7,723 nt of DNA from an uncultured Clostridia bacterium (GCA_934725795.1 CAKVCF010000027.1:1-7723), one strand, 5' to 3'. Shown: positions 1-6,199, counted from the first letter of the stretch. A program made the numbers and translations. Notes: generated by a model from the letters alone, not told the origin.

Positions 1-235
1 CGCCAGTTACAATTATTGTTGAACCTGTGTTCAAGTGTGATAACTTAGCATAGTTATCAAGTTTTTCAGCAGAGATAACCACTTGTGTGCCTTTAAAGCA
101 AGTGCCATCGTTGAGGTCGATAAAGCCAAAGTTTTTCATATCTCTAACACTTTTAACCCAGCCTGCAAGCACAATGGTTTTGTCTGCATATTTTTGATAA
201 TCTTTTTTAAGTTCTTTTATATCAATTTTTTGCAT
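1..235 (-). CDS. asnS: Asparaginyl-tRNA synthetase, N-terminal part (runs off left edge)
   Basis: AsnRS charges tRNA-Asn with free asparagine using ATP, in the cytoplasm. Only the first 78 codons are in the window, giving MQKIDIKELKKDYQKY, then an OB-fold with AGWVKSVRDMKNFGF, IDLNDGTCFKGTQVV and LNTGSTIIVTG. This is the anticodon-binding beta-barrel at the front of class IIb synthetases; the 'VR..K.FGFI.LNDG' pattern is that of AsnRS rather than AspRS or LysRS. The ATG at 235-233 follows AAAGGAG (minus strand 247-241) with 5 nt spacing, which fixes the start. It lies 99 bp after asnA on the same strand with no terminator between, so the two are probably cotranscribed: AsnA makes the Asn that AsnRS loads. 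The catalytic domain is outside the window, so its integrity cannot be judged. Confidence 0.93.
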   Translation of the reverse strand, partial: MQKIDIKELKKDYQKYADKTIVLAGWVKSVRDMKNFGFIDLNDGTCFKGTQVVISAEKLDNYAKLSHLNTGSTIIVTG

Positions 236-317
236 GTATGCTCCTTTAATATTCTATATTAGTTTTTATTTGATTAACTTTTATGTAAGAAATTTTAACA
301 CATTTAATCCGCTTTGG

Positions 318-333
318 CAAACAATTGTGTTTG
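318..333 (-). other. Small hairpin just after the asnA stop codon
   Basis: CAAACA and TGTTTG form a perfect 6 bp stem with a 4 nt loop, one base beyond the asnA stop. There is no U-run after it, so it is unlikely to be a terminator; it may protect an mRNA 3' end or separate the two cistrons. Nothing else is visible in the asnA-asnS spacer except the asnS RBS. Confidence 0.3.
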
Positions 334-334
334 T

Positions 335-1324
335 TTAAAGCAATTCAATGCCTTCAATTTTACATGTTTCAATTGTGTCCTTATCCCAATAACTGGCTTG
401 GACTTCACCAATGTGAGCCCTACCAAGCAATAATTGACACAATCTGCTTTGACCAATGCCACCACCAATTGAAAGTGGAAGGCTACCATCAACAATTGAT
501 TTGTGATAAGAAAGTTTAAGCCTATCAATATCACCTGTTTTTTCTAACTGACTAAGCAAGGCAGTTTTATCAACTCTTAAGCCCATGCTTGAAATTTCCA
601 AGGCCATGTCAAGCACTGGATGATAAAACATTAAATCACCATCTAAAGTCCAGTCGTCATAATCTGGTGCACGCAAATCATGTGGTTCGCCAGTTGAAAG
701 CTTATCGCCTATCTGCATAATAAACACAGTTTTATATTTTTTTACAATTTCATATTCGCGTTCTTTTGCTGTTAAAGTTGGATACAAATCTAACAATTGT
801 TGGCTGGTTATAAAATGTACTTTTGAGCACAACTCAACAGCATCAAAACCACATCGGCTTAAATATTTGCTTGTTGAACATACAGCTTTTACAATTTGTT
901 TAACTGTTGATTTTAAATAATCAATTGTGCGGTCTTCTTTTAAAATAACCTTTTCCCAATCCCATTGATCAACATATATTGAATGTGTTGCATCCATTTT
1001 GTCATCACGGCGGATTGCCTGCATGTCAGTATATAAACCAGTATGCACTGGCAAACCATATCTTTTAAGTGCAAACCTTTTCCATTTGGCAAGTGATTGC
1101 ACAATCTCTAACATTTGTCCGTCTTTTTTTACGTCAAATCTTACTGGGCGTTCAACGCCTGTTAAATCGTCTTGCAAACCAGATTCCCTTGTAACAACAA
1201 TCGGTGCTGAAACACGTGTTAAACAAAGTTTTTTAGCAAGTTCTCTTTCAAATTTATCTTTTATTATTTTAATGTATTTTTGTTTTTCCAAAATTGAAAT
1301 TGGAATATATTTTTCTTTTATCAT
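335..1324 (-). CDS. asnA: Aspartate-ammonia ligase (asparagine synthetase A)
   Basis: AsnA converts aspartate, ammonia and ATP to asparagine, AMP and PPi in the cytoplasm. The 329-residue product matches the usual family length of about 330. It resembles a class II synthetase core without an anticodon-binding domain. Visible family motifs are GLQDDLTG (49-56), QSLAKWKR (76-83), MQAIRRD (101-107), SIYVDQWDWE (115-124), LRAPDYDDW (217-225), LEISSMGLRV (242-251) and SIGGGIGQSR (285-294). The Asp, Arg and Gln/Asp positions of the aspartate and ATP pocket all appear kept, so it should be active. The ATG at 1324 follows TTAAGGAG with an 8 nt gap. This RBS has an unusual partner: 13 nt across it are perfectly complementary to a strand 118 nt upstream (see 1456-1500). 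A long leader with an Asn-codon peptide and terminator precedes it, and asnS follows it, so regulation by Asn-tRNA supply is expected. Confidence 0.97.
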   Translation of the reverse strand: MIKEKYIPISILEKQKYIKIIKDKFERELAKKLCLTRVSAPIVVTRESGLQDDLTGVERPVRFDVKKDGQMLEIVQSLAKWKRFALKRYGLPVHTGLYTDMQAIRRDDKMDATHSIYVDQWDWEKVILKEDRTIDYLKSTVKQIVKAVCSTSKYLSRCGFDAVELCSKVHFITSQQLLDLYPTLTAKEREYEIVKKYKTVFIMQIGDKLSTGEPHDLRAPDYDDWTLDGDLMFYHPVLDMALEISSMGLRVDKTALLSQLEKTGDIDRLKLSYHKSIVDGSLPLSIGGGIGQSRLCQLLLGRAHIGEVQASYWDKDTIETCKIEGIELL

Positions 1325-1327
1325 AAT

Positions 1328-1340
1328 TTTCTCCTTAAAT
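1328..1340 (-). promoter_or_regulatory. asnA ribosome binding site with a 13-nt anti-SD partner
   Basis: The minus strand reads ATTTAAGGAGAAA, ending 3 nt before the asnA ATG. All 13 bases are complementary to minus-strand 1470-1458 (TTTCTCCTTAAAT). Pairing would bury the whole Shine-Dalgarno sequence. The complementarity is seen directly; that it controls translation is inferred. Confidence 0.65.
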
Positions 1341-1455
1341 TTTTGTTTTTTAATTTTATTTTTTTATTTAATCGTTTTATTTAATTTAAATTTTTCAAAA
1401 TTCTTTTTGTTTTGAAAATTTGTTGCAATTTTTTAGGCATACGCCTTGTTGATTT

Positions 1456-1500
1456 GCATTTAAGGAGAAACTTTTAATTTATCTTTTCCCCCTTAAATGC
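1456..1500 (-). promoter_or_regulatory. Hairpin holding the anti-SD strand of asnA (putative translational switch)
   Basis: Minus-strand 1500-1486 (GCATTTAAGGGGGAA) pairs with 1470-1456 (TTTCTCCTTAAATGC). The stem is 15 bp, 13 Watson-Crick pairs plus two G-U wobbles, around a 15 nt loop. The 5' arm lies inside the last codons of the short ORF 1547-1479. The 3' arm is also a perfect 13-nt complement of the asnA RBS, so the two pairings exclude each other. No U-run follows, so it is not an intrinsic terminator. About 115 nt of A-rich sequence with little structure separates the anti-SD strand from the RBS. Confidence 0.6.
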
Positions 1501-1547
1501 AGAATATTATTATCTTCTTCGCCTGCTACGGCATTAGTTTTTCTCAT
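1479..1547 (-). CDS. Second leader ORF (22 residues) upstream of asnA
   Basis: The peptide begins MRKTNAVAGEEDNN and ends ILHLRGKR before TAA. The ATG at 1547 has a strong RBS, AAAGGAG with a 6 nt spacer, so translation is credible despite the small size. Codons 12-14 are GAT AAT AAT (Asp-Asn-Asn) and Asn also occurs at codon 5. Codons 16-21 form the 5' arm of the hairpin whose other arm can mask the asnA RBS. A ribosome waiting at codons 13-14 would leave most of that arm free, whereas one reaching the stop would cover it. This geometry fits a leader peptide for translational attenuation. It could instead be a chance ORF with a good SD. No homologue is recognised, and there is no signal peptide or membrane segment. 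Confidence 0.55.
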   Translation of the reverse strand: MRKTNAVAGEEDNNILHLRGKR

Positions 1548-1617
1548 AATCTGCTCCTTTTATTTTTTCCTTTTAGGGTTAATTTTGTTTTATGTTTTAC
1601 AATTTAAAACTTGTTTT

Positions 1618-1634
1618 TTGTTTACTTTAAACAA
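1618..1634 (-). other. Short perfect hairpin between the two attenuator modules
   Basis: TTGTTTA and TAAACAA form a 7 bp stem with a 3 nt loop. The stretch 1750-1561 around it is A/T-rich and carries no ORF, promoter or other structure that I can support, apart from a weak AATAAGTT/AACTTATT inverted repeat close after the attenuator terminator. Confidence 0.25.
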
Positions 1635-1750
1635 ATCCACTTATTTTACTTTTGCTTACTTTCTTTTTTAAACACGCTCTTCAAGATATTTAACCTATTT
1701 TTATTAAGAAAATAAGTTTAAAATAAAATAACTTATTGTTAAAGTATAAC

Positions 1751-1784
1751 AAAAAGCATCTGCTGGGTTTCCAGTAGATGCTTT
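1751..1784 (-). terminator. Intrinsic terminator of the asparagine attenuator
   Basis: On the minus strand AAAGCATCT pairs with AGATGCTTT (9 bp). After one A-C mismatch, CTGG pairs with CCAG around a 4 nt loop, and a U5 run follows (then G, UUAU). It lies 50 nt after the stop of the Asn-rich leader peptide and about 430 nt before asnA. The loop and inner 3' arm (GAAACCCA, minus strand 1771-1764) can instead pair with an upstream strand, which would break the terminator. On the plus strand the mismatch becomes a G-U pair, but no plus-strand gene needs it. Confidence 0.85.
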
Positions 1785-1834
1785 AAATTTAAAATTTGTA
1801 AATTTATCAAACAAGCAATAAAAACTAAAACCCA
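1764..1834 (-). promoter_or_regulatory. Antiterminator pairing of the asparagine attenuator
   Basis: Minus-strand 1834-1827 (TGGGTTTT) starts at the first base after the leader-peptide stop codon. It is complementary to 1771-1764 (GAAACCCA): seven Watson-Crick pairs plus one U-G. The second strand is the loop and inner arm of the terminator, so the two helices exclude each other. A ribosome sitting at the leader stop codon would cover 1834-1827 and let the terminator form. A ribosome stalled on the Asn codons, at least 18 nt upstream, would leave it free. Confidence 0.7.
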
Positions 1835-1882
1835 TTAACTAATGTGTTTAAGATTATTATTGTTGTTATTATTGATAAATTT
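1800..1882 (-). repeat. 11-bp inverted repeat spanning the leader peptide ORF
   Basis: Minus-strand 1882-1872 (AAATTTATCAA, leader codons 3-6) is a perfect complement of 1810-1800 (TTGATAAATTT), just before the terminator stem. In RNA this gives a long-range helix enclosing the Asn codons and the antiterminator strand. It could set a default fold when the leader is not translated. Its role is inferred. Confidence 0.45.
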
Positions 1883-1888
1883 AATCAT
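1835..1888 (-). CDS. Asn-rich leader peptide of the asnA attenuator
   Basis: The 17-residue peptide is MIKFINNNNNNNLKHIS. Codons 6-12 are AAT AAT AAC AAC AAT AAT AAT, seven Asn in a row. The ATG at 1888 follows AGGGGAG (1898-1892), and the promoter -10 box ends about 25 nt upstream, so the ORF sits at the very front of its transcript. Downstream come an antiterminator strand, a strong terminator and then asnA-asnS. This is the layout of classical leader-peptide attenuation (as in the his, trp, leu and thr operons), in which codons for the end product measure its charged tRNA. The expected effect is that low Asn-tRNA stalls the ribosome and lets transcription reach asnA. The peptide itself probably has no other function. 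Confidence 0.88.
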   Translation of the reverse strand: MIKFINNNNNNNLKHIS

Positions 1889-1912
1889 AATCTCCCCTTT
1901 TAGGATGTTTTT

Positions 1913-1940
1913 ATTATAACACAAAAAGTTTGTCAGTCAA
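1913..1940 (-). promoter_or_regulatory. Promoter of the asnA attenuator transcript
   Basis: TTGACT (1940-1935), a 16 bp spacer and TATAAT (1918-1913) form a near-consensus sigma-A promoter. It would start transcription near 1906, about 18 nt before the leader-peptide ATG. It gives asnA-asnS a start independent of the T-box promoter far upstream, although read-through from aspS cannot be excluded. Confidence 0.8.
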
Positions 1941-2010
1941 CAACTTTTGCACAATTTTTTTGATTAATTATGTAATTATTAACATTTTTTTAATTATATT
2001 ATTCACTTTA

Positions 2011-2087
2011 TTAAACTGATAAATTTTTTGTTAAAAATTACAAAGTTTTCAACTAATCCGCCAAATTATTGTGCATTTTCAGTTTAA
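2011..2087 (-). other. Inverted repeat after the aspS stop codon
   Basis: TTAAACTGA directly after the aspS stop (minus strand 2087-2079) is matched by TCAGTTTAA at 2019-2011, a perfect 9 bp pair enclosing 59 nt. There is no clear U-run, so it is a weak candidate for an aspS mRNA end. No strong terminator was found between aspS and the attenuator promoter. Confidence 0.3.
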
Positions 2088-3824
2088 CTATTCTTGCACA
2101 TCAAGTTTAATATGAACGTCTTTAAGTTGTTTTTCTGTAACGGTGTTTGGTGCGTTTGTAAGTGGATCGCAGCCATTCTTATTCATTGGGAATGCAATAA
2201 CATCACGAATGTAATCATTGTGAGTTAAAAGCATCATTATGCGGTCAAACCCCGCGCCCATACCACAGTGTGGTGGTGCGCCAAATTGGAATGCGTTGTA
2301 AAGTGCTGGGAATTTGTTTTCCACAACAGATTTATCATAGCCTGCAAGCTTAAACAATTCAACCATAACATCTGGGCGGTGATTGCGCACAGCACCTGAC
2401 AAACTTTCATAGCCATTGATAACCAAGTCATACTGATATGCTTTTGCAGCAAGTGGATTTTTCTTAACTTCTTCAACATCAACTTGTGGCATGCTGAATG
2501 GGTTGTGGCTGAAAGCAATGTTGCCGTCATCATCTAATTCATAGAATGGGAAATCCACAATCCAAACAAATTGATAATCGTTTTGGTCAATCAAACCTAA
2601 TTTGTTGCCTAATTCGTTGCGAAGCATGTTTGCAAATTTGATTGCTCTGTCTTTTGCGTCTGCGATAAAGAAAATTGTATCGCCTATATTATAATTTAAC
2701 AATGATTTAAGTGCTTGCTTTTCTTGTTCAGTAACAAATTTTGAGATACCTGTTTCAAACTCACCTTGTTCATTCACTTTAACATATGCAAGGCCTTTCG
2801 CCTCACGTGATTTTAAAAATTCTGTAAGCGCATCATAGAATTTGCGCCCCTTTTCGCCACAATTTGCTTTGATTGCTTTAACAACATTGCCATGGAAAGC
2901 GTTAAAAGAACTATCTTTAAACAACTCTGTGCAATCTGCAACTTTAAGTGGATTTCTAAGGTCTGGTTTATCGCTGCAATAATCTGTCATGGCTTGTTCA
3001 TATGTCAAACGTGCAAATGGTGTTGCTGGACGCTTGCCTGCAAAGCGTTCAAAAATGCTTGCATACAATTCTTCAGTAACTTTAAACACATCTTCTTGAG
3101 TTGCATATGCCATTTCCATATCTATTTGATAAAATTCTGTTGGCGACCTATCTGCGCGGGCATCTTCATCTCTAAAACATGGTGCAATTTGAAAATATCT
3201 ATCAACACCACTTGTCATAAGCAATTGTTTGAATTGTTGTGGAGCTTGTGGCAAAGCATAAAATTTGCCAGGGTTAAGACGGCTTGGAACAAGGAAGTCT
3301 CTTGCCCCTTCTGGGCTTGAAGCGGTTAAAATTGGAGTTTGCACTTCCAAAAAGTCGTGCTTATGCATAAATTCACGCACAAACATCATAAGGTCGCTAC
3401 GGAGTTTTAACATTTGTTTGTTATAGTCTGCACGCAAATCCAAATACCTATATTTTAAACGCAAATCTTCCATAACATCTTGGCTTGATTTAATTTCAAA
3501 AGGCAAAACATTGGTGCATCTTCCTAAAATTTCAATTTTATCGGCAATAACTTCAATATCACCAGTTGGCATATTTGGATTTTTACTGCTGCGTTCAAGC
3601 ACTTTGCCATGTACGCAAATATTATCTTCTTTGTTCAATTCAACGCCAAGTTCATCAGGCACAACAATTTGTGTTTTGCCATAAAAATCACGCAAAACAA
3701 CAAAAGTGATGCCACCAAGTTTACGAATTGTGTCCACAAAACCTGACAATGTTTCTTCTTGTCCAACATTATTAATACGCAATTCTCCACAGTCAACTGA
3801 CCTGTATCTATTTTTTGCTATCAT
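2088..3824 (-). CDS. aspS: Aspartyl-tRNA synthetase (bacterial type)
   Basis: AspRS charges tRNA-Asp with aspartate using ATP. The product has 578 residues, close to the 580-600 usual for bacterial AspRS. Residues 1-110 are the OB-fold anticodon-binding domain (LSGFVDTIRKLGGITFVVLRD). The class IIb core follows with YLDLR (127-131), the flipping loop TASSPEGARDFLVPSR (167-182), motif 2 CFRDEDARADRSPTEFYQID (216-235), a GAD-type insert (about 275-410), and motif 3 GAPPHCGMGAGFDRIMML (515-532). The insert marks it as bacterial, not archaeal-type. Where many AspRS read GGGS.RIH it has SLSGAVRNH (474-482), a variant I recall from other bacterial AspRS and do not consider a defect. The ATG at 3824 follows AAAGGAG with a 7 nt gap. 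It lies 98 bp after the MetRS-like gene and probably shares the Asp T-box. Since AsnRS is also present, it may be tRNA-Asp specific. Confidence 0.97.
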   Translation of the reverse strand: MIAKNRYRSVDCGELRINNVGQEETLSGFVDTIRKLGGITFVVLRDFYGKTQIVVPDELGVELNKEDNICVHGKVLERSSKNPNMPTGDIEVIADKIEILGRCTNVLPFEIKSSQDVMEDLRLKYRYLDLRADYNKQMLKLRSDLMMFVREFMHKHDFLEVQTPILTASSPEGARDFLVPSRLNPGKFYALPQAPQQFKQLLMTSGVDRYFQIAPCFRDEDARADRSPTEFYQIDMEMAYATQEDVFKVTEELYASIFERFAGKRPATPFARLTYEQAMTDYCSDKPDLRNPLKVADCTELFKDSSFNAFHGNVVKAIKANCGEKGRKFYDALTEFLKSREAKGLAYVKVNEQGEFETGISKFVTEQEKQALKSLLNYNIGDTIFFIADAKDRAIKFANMLRNELGNKLGLIDQNDYQFVWIVDFPFYELDDDGNIAFSHNPFSMPQVDVEEVKKNPLAAKAYQYDLVINGYESLSGAVRNHRPDVMVELFKLAGYDKSVVENKFPALYNAFQFGAPPHCGMGAGFDRIMMLLTHNDYIRDVIAFPMNKNGCDPLTNAPNTVTEKQLKDVHIKLDVQE

Positions 3825-3865
3825 AATAGTTCTCCTTTATTATCTTTTGTTATCTTAAATAAACA

Positions 3866-3908
3866 GCAAACAAATATATCTGTGAGTTTACGAACGATAT
3901 ATTTTTGC
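3866..3908 (-). other. Long hairpin in the ligase-aspS spacer
   Basis: Plus-strand GCAAACAAATATATC (3866-3880) and GATATATTTTTGC (3896-3908) pair over about 13 bp with a 2 nt bulge around a 15 nt loop; the inner 9 bp are perfect. On the minus-strand mRNA it lies between the upstream ligase stop and the aspS RBS, and its 5' arm overlaps the tiny ORF 3914-3888. No U-run follows. mRNA processing, stability or coupling of the two genes are possible roles. Confidence 0.4.
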
Positions 3909-3914
3909 TATCAT
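3888..3914 (-). CDS. Tiny ORF repeating the aspS start
   Basis: ATG at 3914 opens an 8-codon ORF, MIAKIYRS, that stops with TAA. The aspS product begins MIAKNRYRS, and the two share ATGATAGCAAAAA at the DNA level. A weak SD (TAAGG, 6 nt upstream of ATG) overlaps the stop of the preceding ligase gene. It may be a duplicated, broken aspS start or a short leader that couples translation across the spacer. Whether it is translated cannot be told from the sequence. Confidence 0.35.
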   Translation of the reverse strand: MIAKIYRS

Positions 3915-3922
3915 TTTTAACC

Positions 3923-5929
3923 TTATTTATTTTCGCTGCCATACATTTGTTCTAACTGCCATGGATGACGTTTAAAGAAGTCTTCCTTCTCTTTAATAGG
4001 CACAATTTTGCCTTGTTTATCAGCATCAAGCCAAGCATAGAATTTATCAAATATATTGCTCCAATTAAATGCTTTATCTTTATCAAGACCAATCATATCA
4101 GCAACACGTTCAGCACCACTTGGTGCAACTGGGTGAATAAGCACGTCCGCCACCGCAATAAATTGCATTGTGTTTGCAACAAGGTGTGCAAGTTTTTCTT
4201 TACTATTGGCTGAGTTGAATTCTTTTACCCAATATTTATTGATATTACGGATAAACACGTCAATGGTGTTGAATACTTGATTGAACTTTTTGTTGTACAT
4301 ATAAGTTTCCACATCCAAAATTGCTTTGCGGCAAATTTCCATTGTGCTGTCGTCAATTTCAGCGGTTGGAATGGTTGCTTCAAAATTGTTTTGCAAAGTA
4401 TAGAACATTGTTCTAAGCACGCGGTTATACACGTTTGTAAGCAAATTGCCTTCAACAACCATTGGGTCAGCATCTTCTGGTTTTGCATCTTTGTTGAATG
4501 CTTTTGGGCTTAAACCAACATTGTTGTTTGTTAAATTCATTGCCATAAGGTGCATACGGAATTGTTCAGGTGTGTAATAATTTAAAAATTCGTCTGCCAT
4601 AGGTGGCTTAACTGCACCAGATGAACTTGCTTTTTGGTTCATATATAAAATTGATTTAATTGGACAAATTTTTGTGATTTGCAATTGACCTTCTGGCGCA
4701 TCAAATTTCCAATCTTTGCCTTGTGTCGCAAGGAACATCATTTGTTGTGCTGGACCATAGAAATATATGTTATCTTCACCAAGGAATTGGTAAACTTGAG
4801 CATCTTTGCTGCACCAATATTTTTTCCATTCTTCATTATCTTTACCTATGCTTTCAAGATAAGTTTTTGTAAAGCTGATTGGTGCCCACAAACTTTCTGG
4901 CCATACATAGAAGGTTTGGTCTTTAATGCCTTGGATTTCAGGGCAAGGCACACCCCAAGCAATATCGCCAGTTAAACGGAATGGTGTCATGCATTTGCCT
5001 GTGCGATAATGAATGTCGTTTTTAGCCAAAATTTCACAAGCCTTTTCACGGTCAGCTAAACGAGAGAAAATTAAAGTTGTGCTTGGCGCTTTTTCATTAA
5101 TCTCTGGTTCAGTGTGTGCTGGAAGTTGATTCTTTATTTCCTTCAATTTTTCAAAATATTCGCGCTTAATGTAAATTTCAGGGTCTTTAAAAAACTCTTT
5201 AATTTCTTTAACCATAAATGGTGCTGTGTCTGGATTTCTTTCAATTGAAGCAATCCACTCTTTAAGTTCAAGCAAACAGTCTTCAAGGTTAAAATATAAG
5301 TTTTCAACTTTAACAAGTTCAGGTGTTTCGCCAGACAATGTGCTTACAGGGTCAATTAAATCTTGTGGCAAATATTGATGACCTAAATCACATTCATCAG
5401 CATAACCTTTTTCACTTTGACAACCTTGAATTGGGCATTTACCAACCACTTGTCTACCATTTAATAAACATTTGTGTTTTGTGTCAAAAAATTGCAAACT
5501 GCCATGTTTGCTAACCATGTGTGCTTTATCAAGTGCACGCACAAACCAATCACTCATTTCATTGTGAATTTCACCGCTGCGTCCAAGCGCTGAAGCACCG
5601 TAAAGATTAAAACTTACTTCAAAGTTTTTGAATGTTTCATATTGTTTATCATGGTTCACTTGGATAAAATCGCGGATAGTTTTGTCTGTATATTGACCAC
5701 TTTGTTGCAATTTGCGGAAGGCTTCCACAGCTGGTGAGCCATAACAGTCTGTGCCTGAAACAAACACAACATTTTCTTTGCCAATTCTATCACGAAGGAA
5801 ACGTGCAAAAATATCTGCACGCACTGCCATACCTACGTGTCCAAAGTGGAGCAACTTGTTGCCATATGGCATACCACCAGTTACAACTGCCCTTTTAGGA
5901 AAATTTGGCCTTGGTCTAACAAATTCCAT
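3923..5929 (-). CDS. Methionyl-tRNA synthetase-like class I aminoacyl-tRNA ligase (divergent)
   Basis: The 668-residue protein has the MetRS architecture. The nucleotide-binding front is VVTGGMPYGNKLLHFGHVG with HFGH (28-31) as the HIGH motif, then FVSGTDCYGSP (56-66). A zinc-knuckle-like C165-x4-C170-x9-C180-x3-H184 is in the connective domain. WGVPCP (325-330) and VWPESLWAPISFTKTY (342-357) are divergent forms of the MetRS WGIPVP and WFDA.IGY. FLGEDNIYFY (382-391) matches MetRS FIGKDNI.FH, and a helical anticodon-binding domain spans about 455-625. The KMSKS site reads KASSS (433-437), so the second, usually catalytic lysine is replaced. An extra alpha/beta stretch of about 75 residues lies near 235-310. 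There is no C-terminal tRNA-binding (EMAP-like) domain. From memory, clostridial relatives share KASSSG and are often called only 'class I tRNA ligase family'. The ATG at 5929 follows AAGGAG. It is the first gene behind a T-box that appears to read tRNA-Asp, not tRNA-Met, so its amino acid and its role as the cell's MetRS are uncertain. Confidence 0.85.
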   Translation of the reverse strand: MEFVRPRPNFPKRAVVTGGMPYGNKLLHFGHVGMAVRADIFARFLRDRIGKENVVFVSGTDCYGSPAVEAFRKLQQSGQYTDKTIRDFIQVNHDKQYETFKNFEVSFNLYGASALGRSGEIHNEMSDWFVRALDKAHMVSKHGSLQFFDTKHKCLLNGRQVVGKCPIQGCQSEKGYADECDLGHQYLPQDLIDPVSTLSGETPELVKVENLYFNLEDCLLELKEWIASIERNPDTAPFMVKEIKEFFKDPEIYIKREYFEKLKEIKNQLPAHTEPEINEKAPSTTLIFSRLADREKACEILAKNDIHYRTGKCMTPFRLTGDIAWGVPCPEIQGIKDQTFYVWPESLWAPISFTKTYLESIGKDNEEWKKYWCSKDAQVYQFLGEDNIYFYGPAQQMMFLATQGKDWKFDAPEGQLQITKICPIKSILYMNQKASSSGAVKPPMADEFLNYYTPEQFRMHLMAMNLTNNNVGLSPKAFNKDAKPEDADPMVVEGNLLTNVYNRVLRTMFYTLQNNFEATIPTAEIDDSTMEICRKAILDVETYMYNKKFNQVFNTIDVFIRNINKYWVKEFNSANSKEKLAHLVANTMQFIAVADVLIHPVAPSGAERVADMIGLDKDKAFNWSNIFDKFYAWLDADKQGKIVPIKEKEDFFKRHPWQLEQMYGSENK

Positions 5930-5985
5930 ACATTTTCTCCTTATAACTTAATTTTTATTTAATGGTTCAATTTGCCCTTAAAAAC

Positions 5986-6013
5986 AAAAAAACCTAATGC
6001 CAACTGCATTAGG
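5986..6013 (-). terminator. Terminator of the T-box leader
   Basis: CCTAATGC (6013-6006) and GCATTAGG (6000-5993) form a perfect 8 bp stem with a 5 nt loop, followed by seven U. The CCTAAT part is shared with the antiterminator, as expected for a transcriptional T-box. Confidence 0.92.
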
Positions 6014-6193
6014 ACGAGGAACAACTCCCCGCGGTGCCACCTAATTTGCCTTAACGGCCACTTTACCAAACTGCCACCTTTCGGTGTTAAGCAAGACTCC
6101 AAAGTGTCTTCACCACACGCGTGCGATAAGTTCACACTGTCCTTATCTCACTTTGCCACGTTGAGTGCGGTTACTCTTCTTTCTCAACATCTT
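5986..6193 (-). ncRNA. T-box riboswitch leader, specifier GAC (Asp)
   Basis: The T-box sequence AGGTGGCACCGCGG is at minus-strand 6042-6029. Stem I is recognisable: a base stem GTTAAG/CTTAAC; loop-E strand AGTA (6175-6172); helix ACCGCAC (6171-6165) with GTGTGGT (6118-6112); then GAA (6111-6109) followed directly by GAC A. By the standard layout, GAC (6108-6106) is the specifier codon for aspartate. The T-box bulge is TGGC, whose last base would pair with a G discriminator as found in tRNA-Asp; tRNA-Met has A. Both reading sites therefore agree on Asp. Antiterminator arms ATTAGG (6045-6040) and CCTAAT (6013-6008) compete with the terminator. Uncharged tRNA-Asp should switch on the downstream ligase and aspS. 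Confidence 0.92.
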
Positions 6194-6199
6194 AACAAA

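Noticed and set aside
999..1415. 138-codon plus-strand open frame over asnA and its leader
   Set aside because: It is antisense to asnA, and its C-terminal part is a low-complexity Phe/Leu/Asn run from the A-rich leader. The hydrophobic tail is not a credible membrane protein.
1753..1784. Terminator for a plus-strand gene
   Set aside because: The hairpin is slightly better paired on the plus strand, but there is no plus-strand gene upstream, and its position after the Asn leader fits the minus strand.
2892..3320. 142-codon plus-strand open frame inside aspS
   Set aside because: It lies wholly within the conserved catalytic part of aspS on the opposite strand, has no convincing RBS, and its Cys/Trp-rich translation is typical of an antisense shadow.
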